The notes under the pieces are model-generated. The model was not told the DNA's origin. It did not search any database and worked only from the letters and a program-made list of their open reading frames with translations. A stretch of DNA of 32,162 nucleotides from Comamonadaceae bacterium (lineage in GTDB: Bacteria > Pseudomonadota > Gammaproteobacteria > Burkholderiales > Burkholderiaceae_C): positions 1 through 32,162 of the forward strand of contig BJGT01000028.1 of assembly GCA_014190675.1 (NCBI GenBank), in the 5' to 3' direction. Both the position numbers and the translations under genes were made by a program. Numbering within the stretch: position 1 is the stretch's first letter; each line of letters starts with the position of its first letter. Positions 10,178-18,769 of this stretch are shown here, piece after piece.

Positions 10178-11010
10178 CAAAAGGCCATCTGGTTGCGCAG
10201 CGTGGTGGTGCTGAAAAAAGCACGGCGCAAGAAACGATCACTCGAGCTTTGCTGCACCAAATCGCAGTCTGTGTAGCTGAGCCGGTCCTCGCCAGCATCG
10301 AGCACTGGCTCACTGCTGCGCATCAGCAGGCAAACCCGCACACTGATGACCAAGCGCCAATCGCTGACCTCATGGGCGCCAACATAGCGCACCACCGCGC
10401 GTGGTGTGGCGGCATTGGCTTCGCCAAACCACAGGGTCATGCCCTGCACATTGTCAACCAGCGGTTGGCCGCTGGCGCCCTGCCGGCTGGCGCAATGCAA
10501 CTCACCGCGCCCGGTGCTGCCGCTCGCCACGTAATACCGGTTGTAGGCAATGCGAACCCCGGCCACGGCGCTCAGGCCATTGCCCAGACAGTCTGTTGGC
10601 AGATTGGCAGCGGTGGACAAGGTGTTGTTTAAAGTGGCCTCGTAGACCACTTCCAGCGCATCTGTACCGGCCGCGGCGCAAACCACGGCGCCCACTGTTC
10701 TGGGCGATTCAAAGCCGGTTTTGCAGCCAAACACAGGTCTGCCGGCATAAGCCCGGGTCAAACTGGCACCGCTTGGGCTGAGGCCAGTTGGTACAGAAAA
10801 ACCGGCCAGCAAGAGCTCGCGGGAGATCAGGCCCAAGCCCAATTGGGCGTTCTCGACCATCTCGGCCACAGCCACCTGCTGCCGCGCGGTCTTGCCCGAA
10901 GCAATAAAGCTCCCCAGGACTGCCCCCAGCACCAGCAGCCCAATCGCCAGGGCCACCATCAGCTCCACCAGTGTCTGGCCCTGGACTTGGCGTCGGCTCG
11001 GCCCGCGCAT
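10177..11010 (-). CDS. pilW: Type IV pilus minor pilin PilW
   Basis: The 277-residue protein begins with a short basic leader and GQTLVELMVALAIGLLVLGAV, a class III prepilin signal with Glu at mature position 5 and a long hydrophobic helix. The size and the C-terminal beta-rich, cysteine-containing domain fit PilW, a minor pilin needed for pilus assembly at the inner membrane. The start is placed at ATG 11010, which overlaps the pilV stop as TGATG; an in-frame GTG at 11037 would lengthen the leader by 9 residues. Order and overlaps with pilV and pilX indicate translational coupling. Confidence 0.9.
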   Translation of the reverse strand: MRGPSRRQVQGQTLVELMVALAIGLLVLGAVLGSFIASGKTARQQVAVAEMVENAQLGLGLISRELLLAGFSVPTGLSPSGASLTRAYAGRPVFGCKTGFESPRTVGAVVCAAAGTDALEVVYEATLNNTLSTAANLPTDCLGNGLSAVAGVRIAYNRYYVASGSTGRGELHCASRQGASGQPLVDNVQGMTLWFGEANAATPRAVVRYVGAHEVSDWRLVISVRVCLLMRSSEPVLDAGEDRLSYTDCDLVQQSSSDRFLRRAFFSTTTLRNQMAF

Positions 11011-11582
11011 CACAGGTTGATCCTGAAATAGCTGCACCGCAGGCTGCTGTCCTTACCCCGACCCAACCCAGGCGGGCACTCTTGCGCCAGAACTGGAGCC
11101 TCATCAGTGGCAGCCACCGCGGGGTCGCGCCAGACCAGCCACAGGTCAGCAGCAGCCACGGCAGACTGGCGCTGCAGGTAGACCGAGCCCTGCGGCAACT
11201 GCTCTCGAACCAGGCGCCGCCAAAGGGCCAGATCAAGGGCAGCGATTTGGGCCGGCGTGCAGTTGCTTGTTGGGGTGTTGCACAGCTGGGCTGGCAGGTC
11301 GGCGCCGGAAGCCTGGCTGGCAAAGTCACTGAGGAAATCATAGTCACCCGCCAAGAACCCTGTGGCTGGGCTGCCGTCTTGGGCCGGACTGCCTTTGTTG
11401 GCGCGCAGTCGCTCGCCGATGTCAGTGGCGAGTTGCATGGCCGTGGCCCGGTACTGCGCCATCTTGGTGTAACGCACAGCCGTTGCGCTGGCCGAGCCCA
11501 GAGCGAGCAGGGCAAAGCCAGACAAGGCCAGGGCCACCAGCACCTCGACCATCGACAAGCCCTGCTGACGACTCAGCTGCAT
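11010..11582 (-). CDS. pilV: Type IV pilus minor pilin PilV
   Basis: From ATG 11582 the protein is 190 residues with leader MQLSRQQG and mature start LSMVEVLVALALSGFALLAL, placing Glu at position 5 as required for pilin assembly. The rest fits the PilV/GspI minor pilin type: VRYTKMAQYRATAMQLATDIGERLRANK is the usual post-helix segment. The frame extends 17 codons further upstream, but that part lies inside fimT, so the ATG overlapping fimT by 10 bases is preferred. The stop TGA overlaps the pilW ATG. Together these point to a tightly coupled operon. Confidence 0.9.
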   Translation of the reverse strand: MQLSRQQGLSMVEVLVALALSGFALLALGSASATAVRYTKMAQYRATAMQLATDIGERLRANKGSPAQDGSPATGFLAGDYDFLSDFASQASGADLPAQLCNTPTSNCTPAQIAALDLALWRRLVREQLPQGSVYLQRQSAVAAADLWLVWRDPAVAATDEAPVLAQECPPGLGRGKDSSLRCSYFRINL

Positions 11583-12112
11583 GCAGACACTCCGCTGGCA
11601 CGCAGCGCCGCACGACCTTGCATAGAAACACACACCACGCGCACCAAGCTGGCACTGCCGGCTCCACTGGGAGTGAGGATAAAGCTCTGGGCGGCGGCGC
11701 GCGCCATGCCTGAGGCCTGGTAGGCAATGAAGCGCTTGTCATTGGCCGGCGTGGCGCTGGCAATCGAGGCGAGCGGCTCGAGCCGCTCCTGCACCCGCAA
11801 AATCTGGTCTTCTGGGTCCAGGCGTCCGTTGCCATCGGCATCGACAAACACCATCCATCCATCGCGCCAGGCCGCACTGCTGGCACAGGCCACTCCGCCC
11901 GCTGAGCTGCAAACACTGACCGTACGCGCCCGCTTGATGGCCTCCGAGCGGGCATAGCGCAGGTCGCCCACCAAAGCGTCTGCGGCCGACTGCACTGCGG
12001 CCTTCGACAAGAGCCTGCTCAATGCCGGTACGGCCACTGCCATCAACAGTGCGGTCAAGGCCAAGGTGAGTAGCATTTCAAGCAGGGTGAAGCCAGCAGC
12101 GCGAGATTTCAT
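11573..12112 (-). CDS. fimT: Type IV pilus minor pilin FimT/FimU (GspH-like)
   Basis: First gene of the leftward pilin operon, 179 residues from ATG 12112 (a GTG two codons upstream is possible). The prepilin signal is AGFTLLEMLLTLALTALLMAVAVPAL with Glu at position 5. The following GDLRYARSEAIKRARTVSVC matches the GspH/FimT signature (RSEAIKR). The C-terminal domain contains cysteines. FimT/FimU proteins are pilus-tip minor pilins; some FimT proteins bind DNA during natural transformation, which cannot be judged here. Its promoter must lie in the 110 bases between it and the divergent ribD gene. Confidence 0.9.
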   Translation of the reverse strand: MKSRAAGFTLLEMLLTLALTALLMAVAVPALSRLLSKAAVQSAADALVGDLRYARSEAIKRARTVSVCSSAGGVACASSAAWRDGWMVFVDADGNGRLDPEDQILRVQERLEPLASIASATPANDKRFIAYQASGMARAAAQSFILTPSGAGSASLVRVVCVSMQGRAALRASGVSACS

Positions 12113-12222
12113 GACCACAAGCTTAGCCTAAATAATGACACGCTGACTGCCTTTATACAACCCTGGGCCAAGCACCCGAGCAGGCGCTAGACTTGCCTGC
12201 CCTGCCGATTTTTTAACTGCTC

Positions 12223-13320
12223 ATGATCGAACGCGCTCTTGAACTCGCCCGCAGTGCACGCCTGCTCTGTCCGCCCAACCCAGCGGTTGGCTGCCTGCTG
12301 GTGTCTGCCGATGGTCAGGTGCTGGGTGAGGGACAGACCCAGCGTACTGGCCAGGCGCATGCCGAGGTGATGGCACTGCACGATGCCGCAGCCCGTGGCC
12401 TCTCAGTAAGCGGCGCCACAGCCTACGTCACCTTGGAGCCCTGCGCGCACCGGGGACGCACTGGCCCCTGCGTCGAGGCCCTGGCCCATGCTGGCATCGC
12501 CCGGGTGGTGGCAAGCCTTGAGGATCCAGACCCGCGCGTGGCCGGCAGCGGCTTTGCCTACTTGCGCGCGGCCGGCATCGAGGTGGTGGTCGGTCCCGGG
12601 GCGGCAGCCTCCCGCGAGCTCAACCTGGGGTTTTTCAGTCGCATGCTGCGCCAGCGTCCTTGGGTGCGCTTGAAAATCGCGGCCTCGCTGGACGGCCGCA
12701 CCGCTCTGGAGAATGGCCAGAGCCAATGGATTACCGGTGAGGCTGCCCGCACCGACGGCCATGCCTGGCGGGCCCGTTCCTGCGCCCTGCTGACCGGCAT
12801 CGGCACGGTGCTGGAAGACGATCCGCAACTCGATGTGCGCCTGCTGCCCTGTGATCGCCAGCCGGCTCTGGTGGTGGTCGACAGCCGGCTGCAAACCCCG
12901 CTGGCGGCCAAGCTTTTTCGGCCCCAGCGAAGCCTGCTGATTTACAGCGGGCAAACCGATAGCAGCCGAGCCCCGGATCTGCAAGCCCTCGGGGCCACGG
13001 TGATCCCCCTGCCCGAGCCGGCGCCGGGTGGGCAAAAAGTGGATCTGGCGGCCATGCTGCGCGACCTGGCAGCGCGCGAGATCAACGAGCTGCATGTTGA
13101 AGCCGGCCACAAACTCAATGGTTCTCTGGTACGCGCGGGCTTGGTCGATGAGTTTTTGGTGTATCTGGCACCCAAGCTGCTGGGACAAGGCCGCAACATG
13201 GCTGAGTTTGGGCCTTTGAACAGCCTTTCTGAGGGGCAGCAACTGGTCTTTGAATCCAGCCAGATGCTCGGACCAGACCTGCGCATCCTGGCCCGTCTGG
13301 CCGGTAGCGACGACTTTTGA
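12223..13320 (+). CDS. ribD: Bifunctional riboflavin deaminase/reductase RibD
   Basis: The 365-residue protein has an N-terminal cytidine-deaminase-like domain (about 1-145) with zinc ligands and catalytic Glu in HAEVMAL (46-52) and PCAHRGRTGPC (73-83), and a C-terminal RibD reductase domain (about 155-360), starting RPWVRLKIAASLDGRTAL and including TGIGTVLEDDPQLDVR and HVEAGHKLNGSLV. It deaminates and then NADPH-reduces the pyrimidine product of GTP cyclohydrolase II. Length is canonical and both active sites look intact. It starts the riboflavin gene group, divergent from fimT. No FMN riboswitch is visible before it. Confidence 0.97.
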   Translation: MIERALELARSARLLCPPNPAVGCLLVSADGQVLGEGQTQRTGQAHAEVMALHDAAARGLSVSGATAYVTLEPCAHRGRTGPCVEALAHAGIARVVASLEDPDPRVAGSGFAYLRAAGIEVVVGPGAAASRELNLGFFSRMLRQRPWVRLKIAASLDGRTALENGQSQWITGEAARTDGHAWRARSCALLTGIGTVLEDDPQLDVRLLPCDRQPALVVVDSRLQTPLAAKLFRPQRSLLIYSGQTDSSRAPDLQALGATVIPLPEPAPGGQKVDLAAMLRDLAAREINELHVEAGHKLNGSLVRAGLVDEFLVYLAPKLLGQGRNMAEFGPLNSLSEGQQLVFESSQMLGPDLRILARLAGSDDF

Positions 13321-13378
13321 GGCGCTAATTTGTATCGGCAGTGGGCTCGGGCGGCCGAATCCCTGCGAAAATGCGTGC

Positions 13379-14041
13379 ATGTTTACCGGAATCATCACCG
13401 GCGTCGGGCGCATCGTCGCTGTTGACGCCTTGGGCAGCTCTTCAAACCATGGCAAGCGTCTGAGCATTTCAAGCCCGCCAGGCTACCTCGATGATGCTGG
13501 CCTGGGCGACAGCATCGCGCTCAATGGCGCCTGCATGACGGTTACTGGCCTGGAGCCAGGCCTGAACCGCTTCAGTGTCGAGGTGTCGGCCGAGTCGCTG
13601 GACAAAACTGCTGGTCTTGACAAGCCAGGCCCCATCAATTTGGAGAAAGCATTGCGCGCCCAGGACCGGCTGGGCGGCCACCTGGTGTCGGGCCATGTTG
13701 ATGGCGTGGGGCAGGTCACGTACTTTGCCCAGGTTGGTGAAAGCTGGGAGCTGCGGGTGCTCGCACCCCACAACCTGGGGCGCTACTTGGCGTACAAAGG
13801 CTCCATCACCCTGAATGGCGTTAGCCTGACCGTCAACCGTGTCTCCGACCAGGCCCAGGGTTGCGAGATGTGCATCAACCTGATTGCGCACACACTGGGT
13901 AACACCGCACTGGGCAGCCTGCAGTCGGGCGCGGCGGTCAACCTGGAGGTCGACCTGATCGCGCGGTATGTGGAGCGCATGCTCAGCACGGCCGCTCAGC
14001 CGGCACACAGTCCTACGGCGGCCAACCCGCTGGCAAGCTGA
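13379..14041 (+). CDS. ribE: Riboflavin synthase alpha chain
   Basis: From ATG 13379 the protein is 220 residues and begins MFTGIITGVGRI, the near-universal N-terminus of riboflavin synthase, which fixes the start; the frame is open upstream but is overlapped by ribD. Two lumazine-binding repeats are visible, with GACMTVTGLE and GVSLTVNRV in equivalent positions, and GGHLVSGHVDGVG between them. It dismutates two 6,7-dimethyl-8-ribityllumazine molecules to riboflavin. There is no Shine-Dalgarno sequence; GAAAAT at 13367-13372 sits 6 bases before the ATG and could be a -10 element. Confidence 0.96.
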   Translation: MFTGIITGVGRIVAVDALGSSSNHGKRLSISSPPGYLDDAGLGDSIALNGACMTVTGLEPGLNRFSVEVSAESLDKTAGLDKPGPINLEKALRAQDRLGGHLVSGHVDGVGQVTYFAQVGESWELRVLAPHNLGRYLAYKGSITLNGVSLTVNRVSDQAQGCEMCINLIAHTLGNTALGSLQSGAAVNLEVDLIARYVERMLSTAAQPAHSPTAANPLAS

Positions 14042-14099
14042 CCCCTGGCAACACCGTCAATATTCAAGCCAAAACAGCTATTTTTGTGACGCCCCCCGT

Positions 14100-15215
14100 A
14101 TGAACTCCCCATCGAGCGCAGCCACTTCGCCCATCGAAGACATCCTCAGCGACCTGCGCGTCGGACGCATGGTGATCATGGTGGATGACGAAGACCGGGA
14201 AAACGAAGGCGATTTACTGATGGCCGCCGAGCACGCCAGCGCGGATGCGATCAACTTCATGGCCCGGTTTGGCCGGGGCCTGATCTGCCTCACACTCACC
14301 CGCGAGCACTGCGAGCGCCTTCAGTTGCCACCCATGACTGCGCGCAACGGCGACAAAAAAGGCACTGCATTTACCGTCTCGATCGAAGCTGCCGAGGGCG
14401 TCAGCACCGGCATCTCAGCGGCCGACCGGGCGCGCACGGTGCTCGCCGCAGTTGCCCCACAAGCCCGCCCCGAAGACCTGGTGCAGCCGGGCCATATTTT
14501 TCCGCTTCAGGCGGTGGATGGCGGCGTGCTGATGCGCGCAGGCCACACCGAGGCCGGCTGTGATCTCGCCGCGATCGCGGGCTGCGCGCCGGCAGCCGTG
14601 ATCTGCGAGATCATGAACGACGACGGCACCATGGCGCGCCTGCCAGACCTGCACTTGTTTGCCCAGCAGCACGGCCTGAAAATCGGCACCATTGCGGCGC
14701 TCATCGAGTACCGCAGCCGGGTTGAGTCGCTGGTTGAACAGGTCGGCACGCGCAGCCTGAAAACCATGTTCGGCGAGTTCACCGCGCATGCATTTCGCGA
14801 CAAGCCCGGCCGTGGCGTGCACTTGGCCTTGGTCAAGGGCGCCTGGGCCACCGAAGACTTGGTACTGGCCCGGGTGCACGAGCCGATGTCGGTGCTCGAC
14901 GCCCTGGAAGTTGGCCGGACCATGCATTCCTGGAGCCTGGATGCCAGCCTGGCGCGCATCTGTGCAGAAGGCCGTGGCGTGGTGGTACTGCTCAACTGCG
15001 GCGAAGATGCGGCGCAGTTGCTGATGCAGTTTGAAGGCAGCGCCCGGGCCAGCCATGGCCCCGGAACTGGCCGAATGGATTTGCGCAGTTACGGCATAGG
15101 TGCCCAAATTCTGCGTCACTGCGGAGTGCGCCGCATGCAGCTGATGGGCAGCCCCCGCCGCATGCCCAGCATGACCGGCTATGGGCTCGAAATCGCCGGC
15201 TACATCTCCCCCTAA
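14100..15215 (+). CDS. ribB: 3,4-dihydroxy-2-butanone 4-phosphate synthase with degenerate GTP cyclohydrolase II-like domain
   Basis: The 371-residue protein has an intact DHBP synthase domain (about 8-205): [33 protein letters not shown] and [12 protein letters not shown] are present, so conversion of ribulose 5-phosphate to the four-carbon precursor of the xylene ring is expected. The C-terminal part (about 210-371) is placed like GTP cyclohydrolase II but the zinc cysteines of the HSECLTGD...RCDCG motif are replaced ([19 protein letters not shown]), and the RQEGRGIGL motif is gone. I infer that it lacks cyclohydrolase activity and that a separate ribA exists elsewhere. Start ATG 14100 follows MNSPSS; the frame is open upstream inside ribE. 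Confidence 0.92.
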   Translation: MNSPSSAATSPIEDILSDLRVGRMVIMVDDEDRENEGDLLMAAEHASADAINFMARFGRGLICLTLTREHCERLQLPPMTARNGDKKGTAFTVSIEAAEGVSTGISAADRARTVLAAVAPQARPEDLVQPGHIFPLQAVDGGVLMRAGHTEAGCDLAAIAGCAPAAVICEIMNDDGTMARLPDLHLFAQQHGLKIGTIAALIEYRSRVESLVEQVGTRSLKTMFGEFTAHAFRDKPGRGVHLALVKGAWATEDLVLARVHEPMSVLDALEVGRTMHSWSLDASLARICAEGRGVVVLLNCGEDAAQLLMQFEGSARASHGPGTGRMDLRSYGIGAQILRHCGVRRMQLMGSPRRMPSMTGYGLEIAGYISP

Positions 15216-15236
15216 AAATAGCACGAGGACAGCAGC

Positions 15237-15710
15237 ATGTTTAGCAAGGACAGCGCAACCCTGGAAGCCACCGACCGCCTGAACGGCCGCGGCCTGACCA
15301 TTGGCATCGTACAGGCCCGCTTCAACCAGGGCGTCACCGAGGCCCTGGCACAGGCCTGCCGGGACGAGTTACTGCGGCTCGGGGTGGCCGATAAAAACAT
15401 CCACTTGGTGCAGGTGCCCGGTGCCCTGGAGGTGCCGGTCGCCCTGCTCGCCATGGCCGCCAAGCTCAAATACGATGCCCTGGTGGCATTGGGATGCATC
15501 ATTCGAGGGGAAACCTACCATTTTGAGTTGGTCGCCAATGAATCAGGCGCAGGGGTCAGTCGGGTGGCACTGGACTACCAGTTGCCGATTGCCAATGCCA
15601 TCCTGACCACAGAAAACCTGGCCCAAGCGCAGGCCCGCCAGCAGGACAAAGGCCGCGACGCCGCCCGGGTGGCAGTAGAAATGGCCAACCTCATGGACCA
15701 ACTGGGATGA
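15237..15710 (+). CDS. ribH: 6,7-dimethyl-8-ribityllumazine synthase
   Basis: The 157-residue protein is of normal length for lumazine synthase. Landmarks are [31 protein letters not shown] and [16 protein letters not shown], the last holding the active-site histidine. It condenses 5-amino-6-ribitylaminouracil with 3,4-dihydroxybutanone 4-phosphate. A GAGGA sequence lies about 8 bases before the ATG. It follows the ribB stop by 21 bases, and its own stop overlaps the nusB start as ATGA, so the enzyme is coupled to nusB as in many proteobacteria. Confidence 0.97.
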   Translation: MFSKDSATLEATDRLNGRGLTIGIVQARFNQGVTEALAQACRDELLRLGVADKNIHLVQVPGALEVPVALLAMAAKLKYDALVALGCIIRGETYHFELVANESGAGVSRVALDYQLPIANAILTTENLAQAQARQQDKGRDAARVAVEMANLMDQLG

Positions 15711-16240
15711 GCACCCCCAACAGCCATCCGGCCAGCACCAGGCCGCCGCGCCAAAGCCGCACCGGCCTGACCAGCACCGGCGCGCGCAAGGCCGCCAGCA
15801 AATCAGGCCGCGCGCGCGCTCGCGAATTCGCCCTGCAGGGGCTCTACCAGCACCTGGTCGGCCGCAATGCACTCAGCGACATCGAATCCTTCACCCAAGA
15901 CCTGGCCGGCTTTGCCAAGGCCGACCGCCCGCACTTTGACAAGTTGTTGCAAGGCTGCATTGGCCGGGCAGATGCTCTGGATGCGCTCATCGTCCCCATG
16001 CTTGACCGCAAGCTCGCTGAAATCTCGCCCATTGAGCGGGCCGTGATGTGGCTGGGTGTCTTCGAGTTCGAACACTGTCTGGATGTGCCCTGGCGCGTGG
16101 TGCTCAATGAATACATCGAGTTGGCCAAGGAGTTCGGCGGTACCGACGGCCACAAGTATGTCAACGCTGTGCTCAATGGCCTGGCCGTATCGCTGCGCGC
16201 AGACGAGGTCCGGGCCGATCGACAAACCGGCGGCCGATGA
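15707..16240 (+). CDS. nusB: Transcription antitermination factor NusB
   Basis: The 177-residue protein has a basic, low-complexity N-terminal extension of about 35 residues and then the NusB fold: [73 protein letters not shown]. NusB with NusE (S10) binds boxA RNA and supports antitermination of rRNA operons. ribH-nusB adjacency is widely conserved. Start ATG overlaps the ribH stop; the stop TGA overlaps the next ATG, again as ATGA. Confidence 0.97.
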   Translation: MSTPNSHPASTRPPRQSRTGLTSTGARKAASKSGRARAREFALQGLYQHLVGRNALSDIESFTQDLAGFAKADRPHFDKLLQGCIGRADALDALIVPMLDRKLAEISPIERAVMWLGVFEFEHCLDVPWRVVLNEYIELAKEFGGTDGHKYVNAVLNGLAVSLRADEVRADRQTGGR

Positions 16241-17421
16241 GAATTTCGGCCCGCGCCCGGCGCATCGAGCCTTTTTATGTGATGGAGGTCGCCAAAGCGG
16301 CCGCCGAGCTGGCCCAACATGCCGCTAACACCGAGCGGCCCATGGTTTTTCTGAACATTGGCGAGCCAGACTTTGGCGCACCGCCACTGGTTCGTCTGGC
16401 CGCTGAACGCGCCCTGCGCGATGGTGCCACCCAGTACACGCAGGCCACTGGCATGGCCAGTTTGCGCGAGCGCATCAGCCATTGGTACCTTGAGCGTTTC
16501 GGGCTGCAGGTGCCGGCCAGCCGGATTGTGGTCACCGCTGGCGCTTCGGCCGGCTTGCAACTCGTTTGCCTGGCCCTGATCGAGACCGGCGATGAGATGC
16601 TGATGCCAGACCCCAGCTACCCCTGCAACCGACACTTTGTCAGCGCCGCCGACGGCCGCGCGGTACTGATCCCAAGCACCGCTGCCGAGCGCTTTGCGCT
16701 GAGTGCCGACAAAGTTCAAGCGGCCTGGGGTGAGCGCACTCGCGGCGTACTGCTGGCGTCGCCCTCCAACCCCACGGGCACCTCGATTGACCCAGCAGAG
16801 TTACGCCGTATTCACAACATAGTGCAGGCCCGTGGCGGCATCACCCTGGTCGATGAAATTTACCTCGGCCTGAGCTTTGAGCCACAGTTTGGCCAAAGCG
16901 CGCTGGCGATTGACGAACAGATCATCAGCATCAACAGCTTTAGCAAGTACTTCAGCATGACCGGCTGGCGCCTGGGCTGGCTGGTGCTGCCGCCGGCCCT
17001 GGTGAGCGTGGTGGAGCGGCTGGCACAGCACCTGTTCATCTGCCCCAGCACACTGGCCCAGCATGCCGCATTGGCCTGCTTCGAGGCCGACAGCCTGGCC
17101 GAATACGAACGTCGCCGCGCCGCTTTCAAAGCGCGCCGCGACTATTTTCTTCCGGCCCTCAATGCGCTGGGGCTGAGCGTGCCAGTCATGCCAGATGGCG
17201 GCTTTTACGCTTGGGCAGATTGCACGCAGTGGTGCCAGCAGCTTGGTGTCAAGGACAGCTGGGATTTGTCTTTTGAGCTGATGCGCCGGGCCCACCTTGC
17301 GGCCACGCCGGGGCGTGACTTTGGTCAGGCCGACACGGGTCACTTCATCCGTTTTTCCACCGCCAACTCGATGGCCGACTTGCAAACGGCCATCTCGCGA
17401 CTGCGGGCGCTGAGCGCATGA
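16237..17421 (+). CDS. Pyridoxal-phosphate-dependent class I aminotransferase
   Basis: The 394-residue protein is a fold-type I aminotransferase. [12 protein letters not shown] near the N-terminus, [38 protein letters not shown], and [18 protein letters not shown] with the cofactor lysine at K237 are all present, and FIRFSTANS near the C-terminus supplies the substrate-carboxylate arginine. The substrate is not determined by sequence; aspartate/alanine-type or valine-pyruvate-type enzymes are possible. Its ATG overlaps the nusB stop. The gene ends just before the ybgC-like remnant. Confidence 0.93.
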   Translation: MRISARARRIEPFYVMEVAKAAAELAQHAANTERPMVFLNIGEPDFGAPPLVRLAAERALRDGATQYTQATGMASLRERISHWYLERFGLQVPASRIVVTAGASAGLQLVCLALIETGDEMLMPDPSYPCNRHFVSAADGRAVLIPSTAAERFALSADKVQAAWGERTRGVLLASPSNPTGTSIDPAELRRIHNIVQARGGITLVDEIYLGLSFEPQFGQSALAIDEQIISINSFSKYFSMTGWRLGWLVLPPALVSVVERLAQHLFICPSTLAQHAALACFEADSLAEYERRRAAFKARRDYFLPALNALGLSVPVMPDGGFYAWADCTQWCQQLGVKDSWDLSFELMRRAHLAATPGRDFGQADTGHFIRFSTANSMADLQTAISRLRALSA

Positions 17422-17464
17422 CAGCCGCGGCCAGGCCCGGGGCGGATGTCGATTGGCCGGCACC

Positions 17465-17637
17465 GGTGATGCGCTCCAAATCGGCCGCGCTTCGTTGACA
17501 ATACAGCAGTTCGCCGCCTGCCAAACCGACCCAAAGCCATGCTGCTGCGCGAAGACAACATCCGTATGGCCTGGGTCAACGCCGGTGATGCCCGGCCCGT
17601 GAGAATTCCGCCCACTATTCTGGAAGCTCTGCAATGA
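17465..17637 (+). pseudogene. ybgC: Frameshifted C-terminal remnant resembling acyl-CoA thioesterase YbgC
   Basis: Between the aminotransferase and tolQ lie about 170 bases that translate, in two different frames, to the end of a hotdog-fold thioesterase. One frame from 17465 gives GDALQIGRASLTIQQ; the +1-related frame from ATG 17539 gives 32 residues containing LLREDNIRMAWV and RPVRIPPTILEAL. From memory, E. coli YbgC ends with GTSLVFTQ, LLNEAEVLVVCV and KPRALPKSIVAEF in the same order and spacing. The stop TGA overlaps the tolQ ATG as ATGA, where ybgC commonly sits. The N-terminal two thirds, including the catalytic DTDAGGVVYH segment, is absent. The 32-codon frame may still be translated as a leader coupled to tolQ. 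Confidence 0.6.
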
Positions 17638-18326
17638 ACCAAGAACTGTCAATCTTCCACCTCATCCTCAATGCGAGTCTGGTGGTGCAATTGGTGATGC
17701 TGCTGCTGATGGTGGTTTCGGTGTCGAGTTGGGCGGCCATTTTTCGCAAACTGTTCTCGCTCAAACGGGTGGCCACCCTGAATGACAAATTTGAGCGGGA
17801 ATTTTGGTCTGGCACCAGCCTGAACGACCTGTTTGCTGCGGCTGCCCAAAACGCCCGGGCGGCCGGGCCGATGGAGCGAATTTTTGCCAGCGGCATGCGC
17901 GAATATCAAAAGCTGCGCGAGAAGCGCATCTCGGACGCCTCCACCCTGCTCGACGGTGCGCGCCGCGCCATGCGGGCGAGCTTTCAGCGGGAAATCGACG
18001 CGGTAGAGACCAACCTGTCTTTTCTGGCCTCGGTGGGCTCGGTCTCGCCCTATGTCGGGCTGCTGGGCACGGTGTGGGGAATCATGCACGCTTTCACTGG
18101 CCTGGCATCGTTGCAGCAAGTCACACTGGCCACGGTGGCACCGGGCATCGCCGAGGCTCTGGTGGCAACCGCCATTGGCCTGTTTGCAGCCATTCCTGCG
18201 GTGGTGGCCTACAACCGATTTGCCCGGGACATTGACCGGGTGGCAATCAAGCTGGAAACCTTCATTGAAGAGTTCTCCAACATCTTGCAACGCAACGTGG
18301 GCGCGCAATCTGCGTCCGGTCGCTAA
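17634..18326 (+). CDS. tolQ: Tol-Pal system proton channel subunit TolQ
   Basis: The 230-residue protein belongs to the MotA/TolQ/ExbB family, with three hydrophobic segments (about 10-35, 125-155 and 165-190). The second and third contain SVSPYVGLLGTVWGIMHAFTGLA and VAPGIAEALVATAIGLFAAIPAVVAYN, typical of TolQ/ExbB. TolQ and TolR form a proton-motive-force-driven motor in the inner membrane that energises TolA. I prefer tolQ to exbB because tolR and tolA follow and a ybgC-like remnant precedes. The start overlaps the remnant stop as ATGA. tolR starts 14 bases downstream. Confidence 0.92.
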   Translation: MNQELSIFHLILNASLVVQLVMLLLMVVSVSSWAAIFRKLFSLKRVATLNDKFEREFWSGTSLNDLFAAAAQNARAAGPMERIFASGMREYQKLREKRISDASTLLDGARRAMRASFQREIDAVETNLSFLASVGSVSPYVGLLGTVWGIMHAFTGLASLQQVTLATVAPGIAEALVATAIGLFAAIPAVVAYNRFARDIDRVAIKLETFIEEFSNILQRNVGAQSASGR

Positions 18327-18340
18327 CAAAGGGGCCACCT

Positions 18341-18760
18341 ATGCCTGCCACGGTCAGCCGCGGACGCGGCCGGCGCACCATCAACGAGATCAATATGGTG
18401 CCCTTCATCGATGTGATGCTGGTTCTATTGATCATCTTCATGGTCACAGCGCCCCTGATTACCCCCAGCCTGATTGACCTGCCCAGCATGGGCAAAGCCC
18501 CGCGCCAACCCGATCTGGTCATCGAGGTTGTGATCAGCAAGACCGCGTCCCTGGAGCTCAAGCTCCGAGAAAAAACAAGCAGCGTGACGCTTGACACCCT
18601 GGTCACCGAGATACAACGCGCGCAGGCTGACACGCCCGGCTCGGCGGTGGTCATCAGTGCCGACAAAAACGTCAAATACGAGATCGTCATGAAGGTCATG
18701 GACAAGCTGCAGCGCGCCGGGGTTCAGCGCCTGGGCTTGTCGGTACAACTGGTCAAATAA
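18341..18760 (+). CDS. tolR: Tol-Pal system protein TolR
   Basis: The 139-residue protein has the ExbD/TolR pattern: a short basic cytoplasmic N-terminus (RGRGRRTINEINMVPFID), one membrane segment (VMLVLLIIFMVTAPLIT) with the functional aspartate in PFIDVMLVLL, and a periplasmic domain ending VQRLGLSVQLVK. It acts with TolQ in the proton-driven motor. GGGG lies about 8 bases before the ATG. tolA follows after 9 bases, so the three genes form one transcription unit. Confidence 0.94.
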   Translation: MPATVSRGRGRRTINEINMVPFIDVMLVLLIIFMVTAPLITPSLIDLPSMGKAPRQPDLVIEVVISKTASLELKLREKTSSVTLDTLVTEIQRAQADTPGSAVVISADKNVKYEIVMKVMDKLQRAGVQRLGLSVQLVK

Positions 18761-18769
18761 GCCGCCGCC

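Noticed and set aside
12113-12222. Sigma-54 promoter for the pilin operon (TGGCCC...TTG on the minus strand)
   Set aside because: The GG and the second element are one base too close for a -24/-12 promoter and the GC of the -12 element is missing.
14042-14099. FMN riboswitch before the ribB gene
   Set aside because: The 58-base spacer is too short and the conserved RFN segments are absent; the spacer before ribD also shows none.
17495-17500. Perfect TTGACA as a -35 box for tolQ
   Set aside because: These bases encode Leu-Thr in the ybgC-like remnant, and no -10-like hexamer lies at 16-18 bases downstream.
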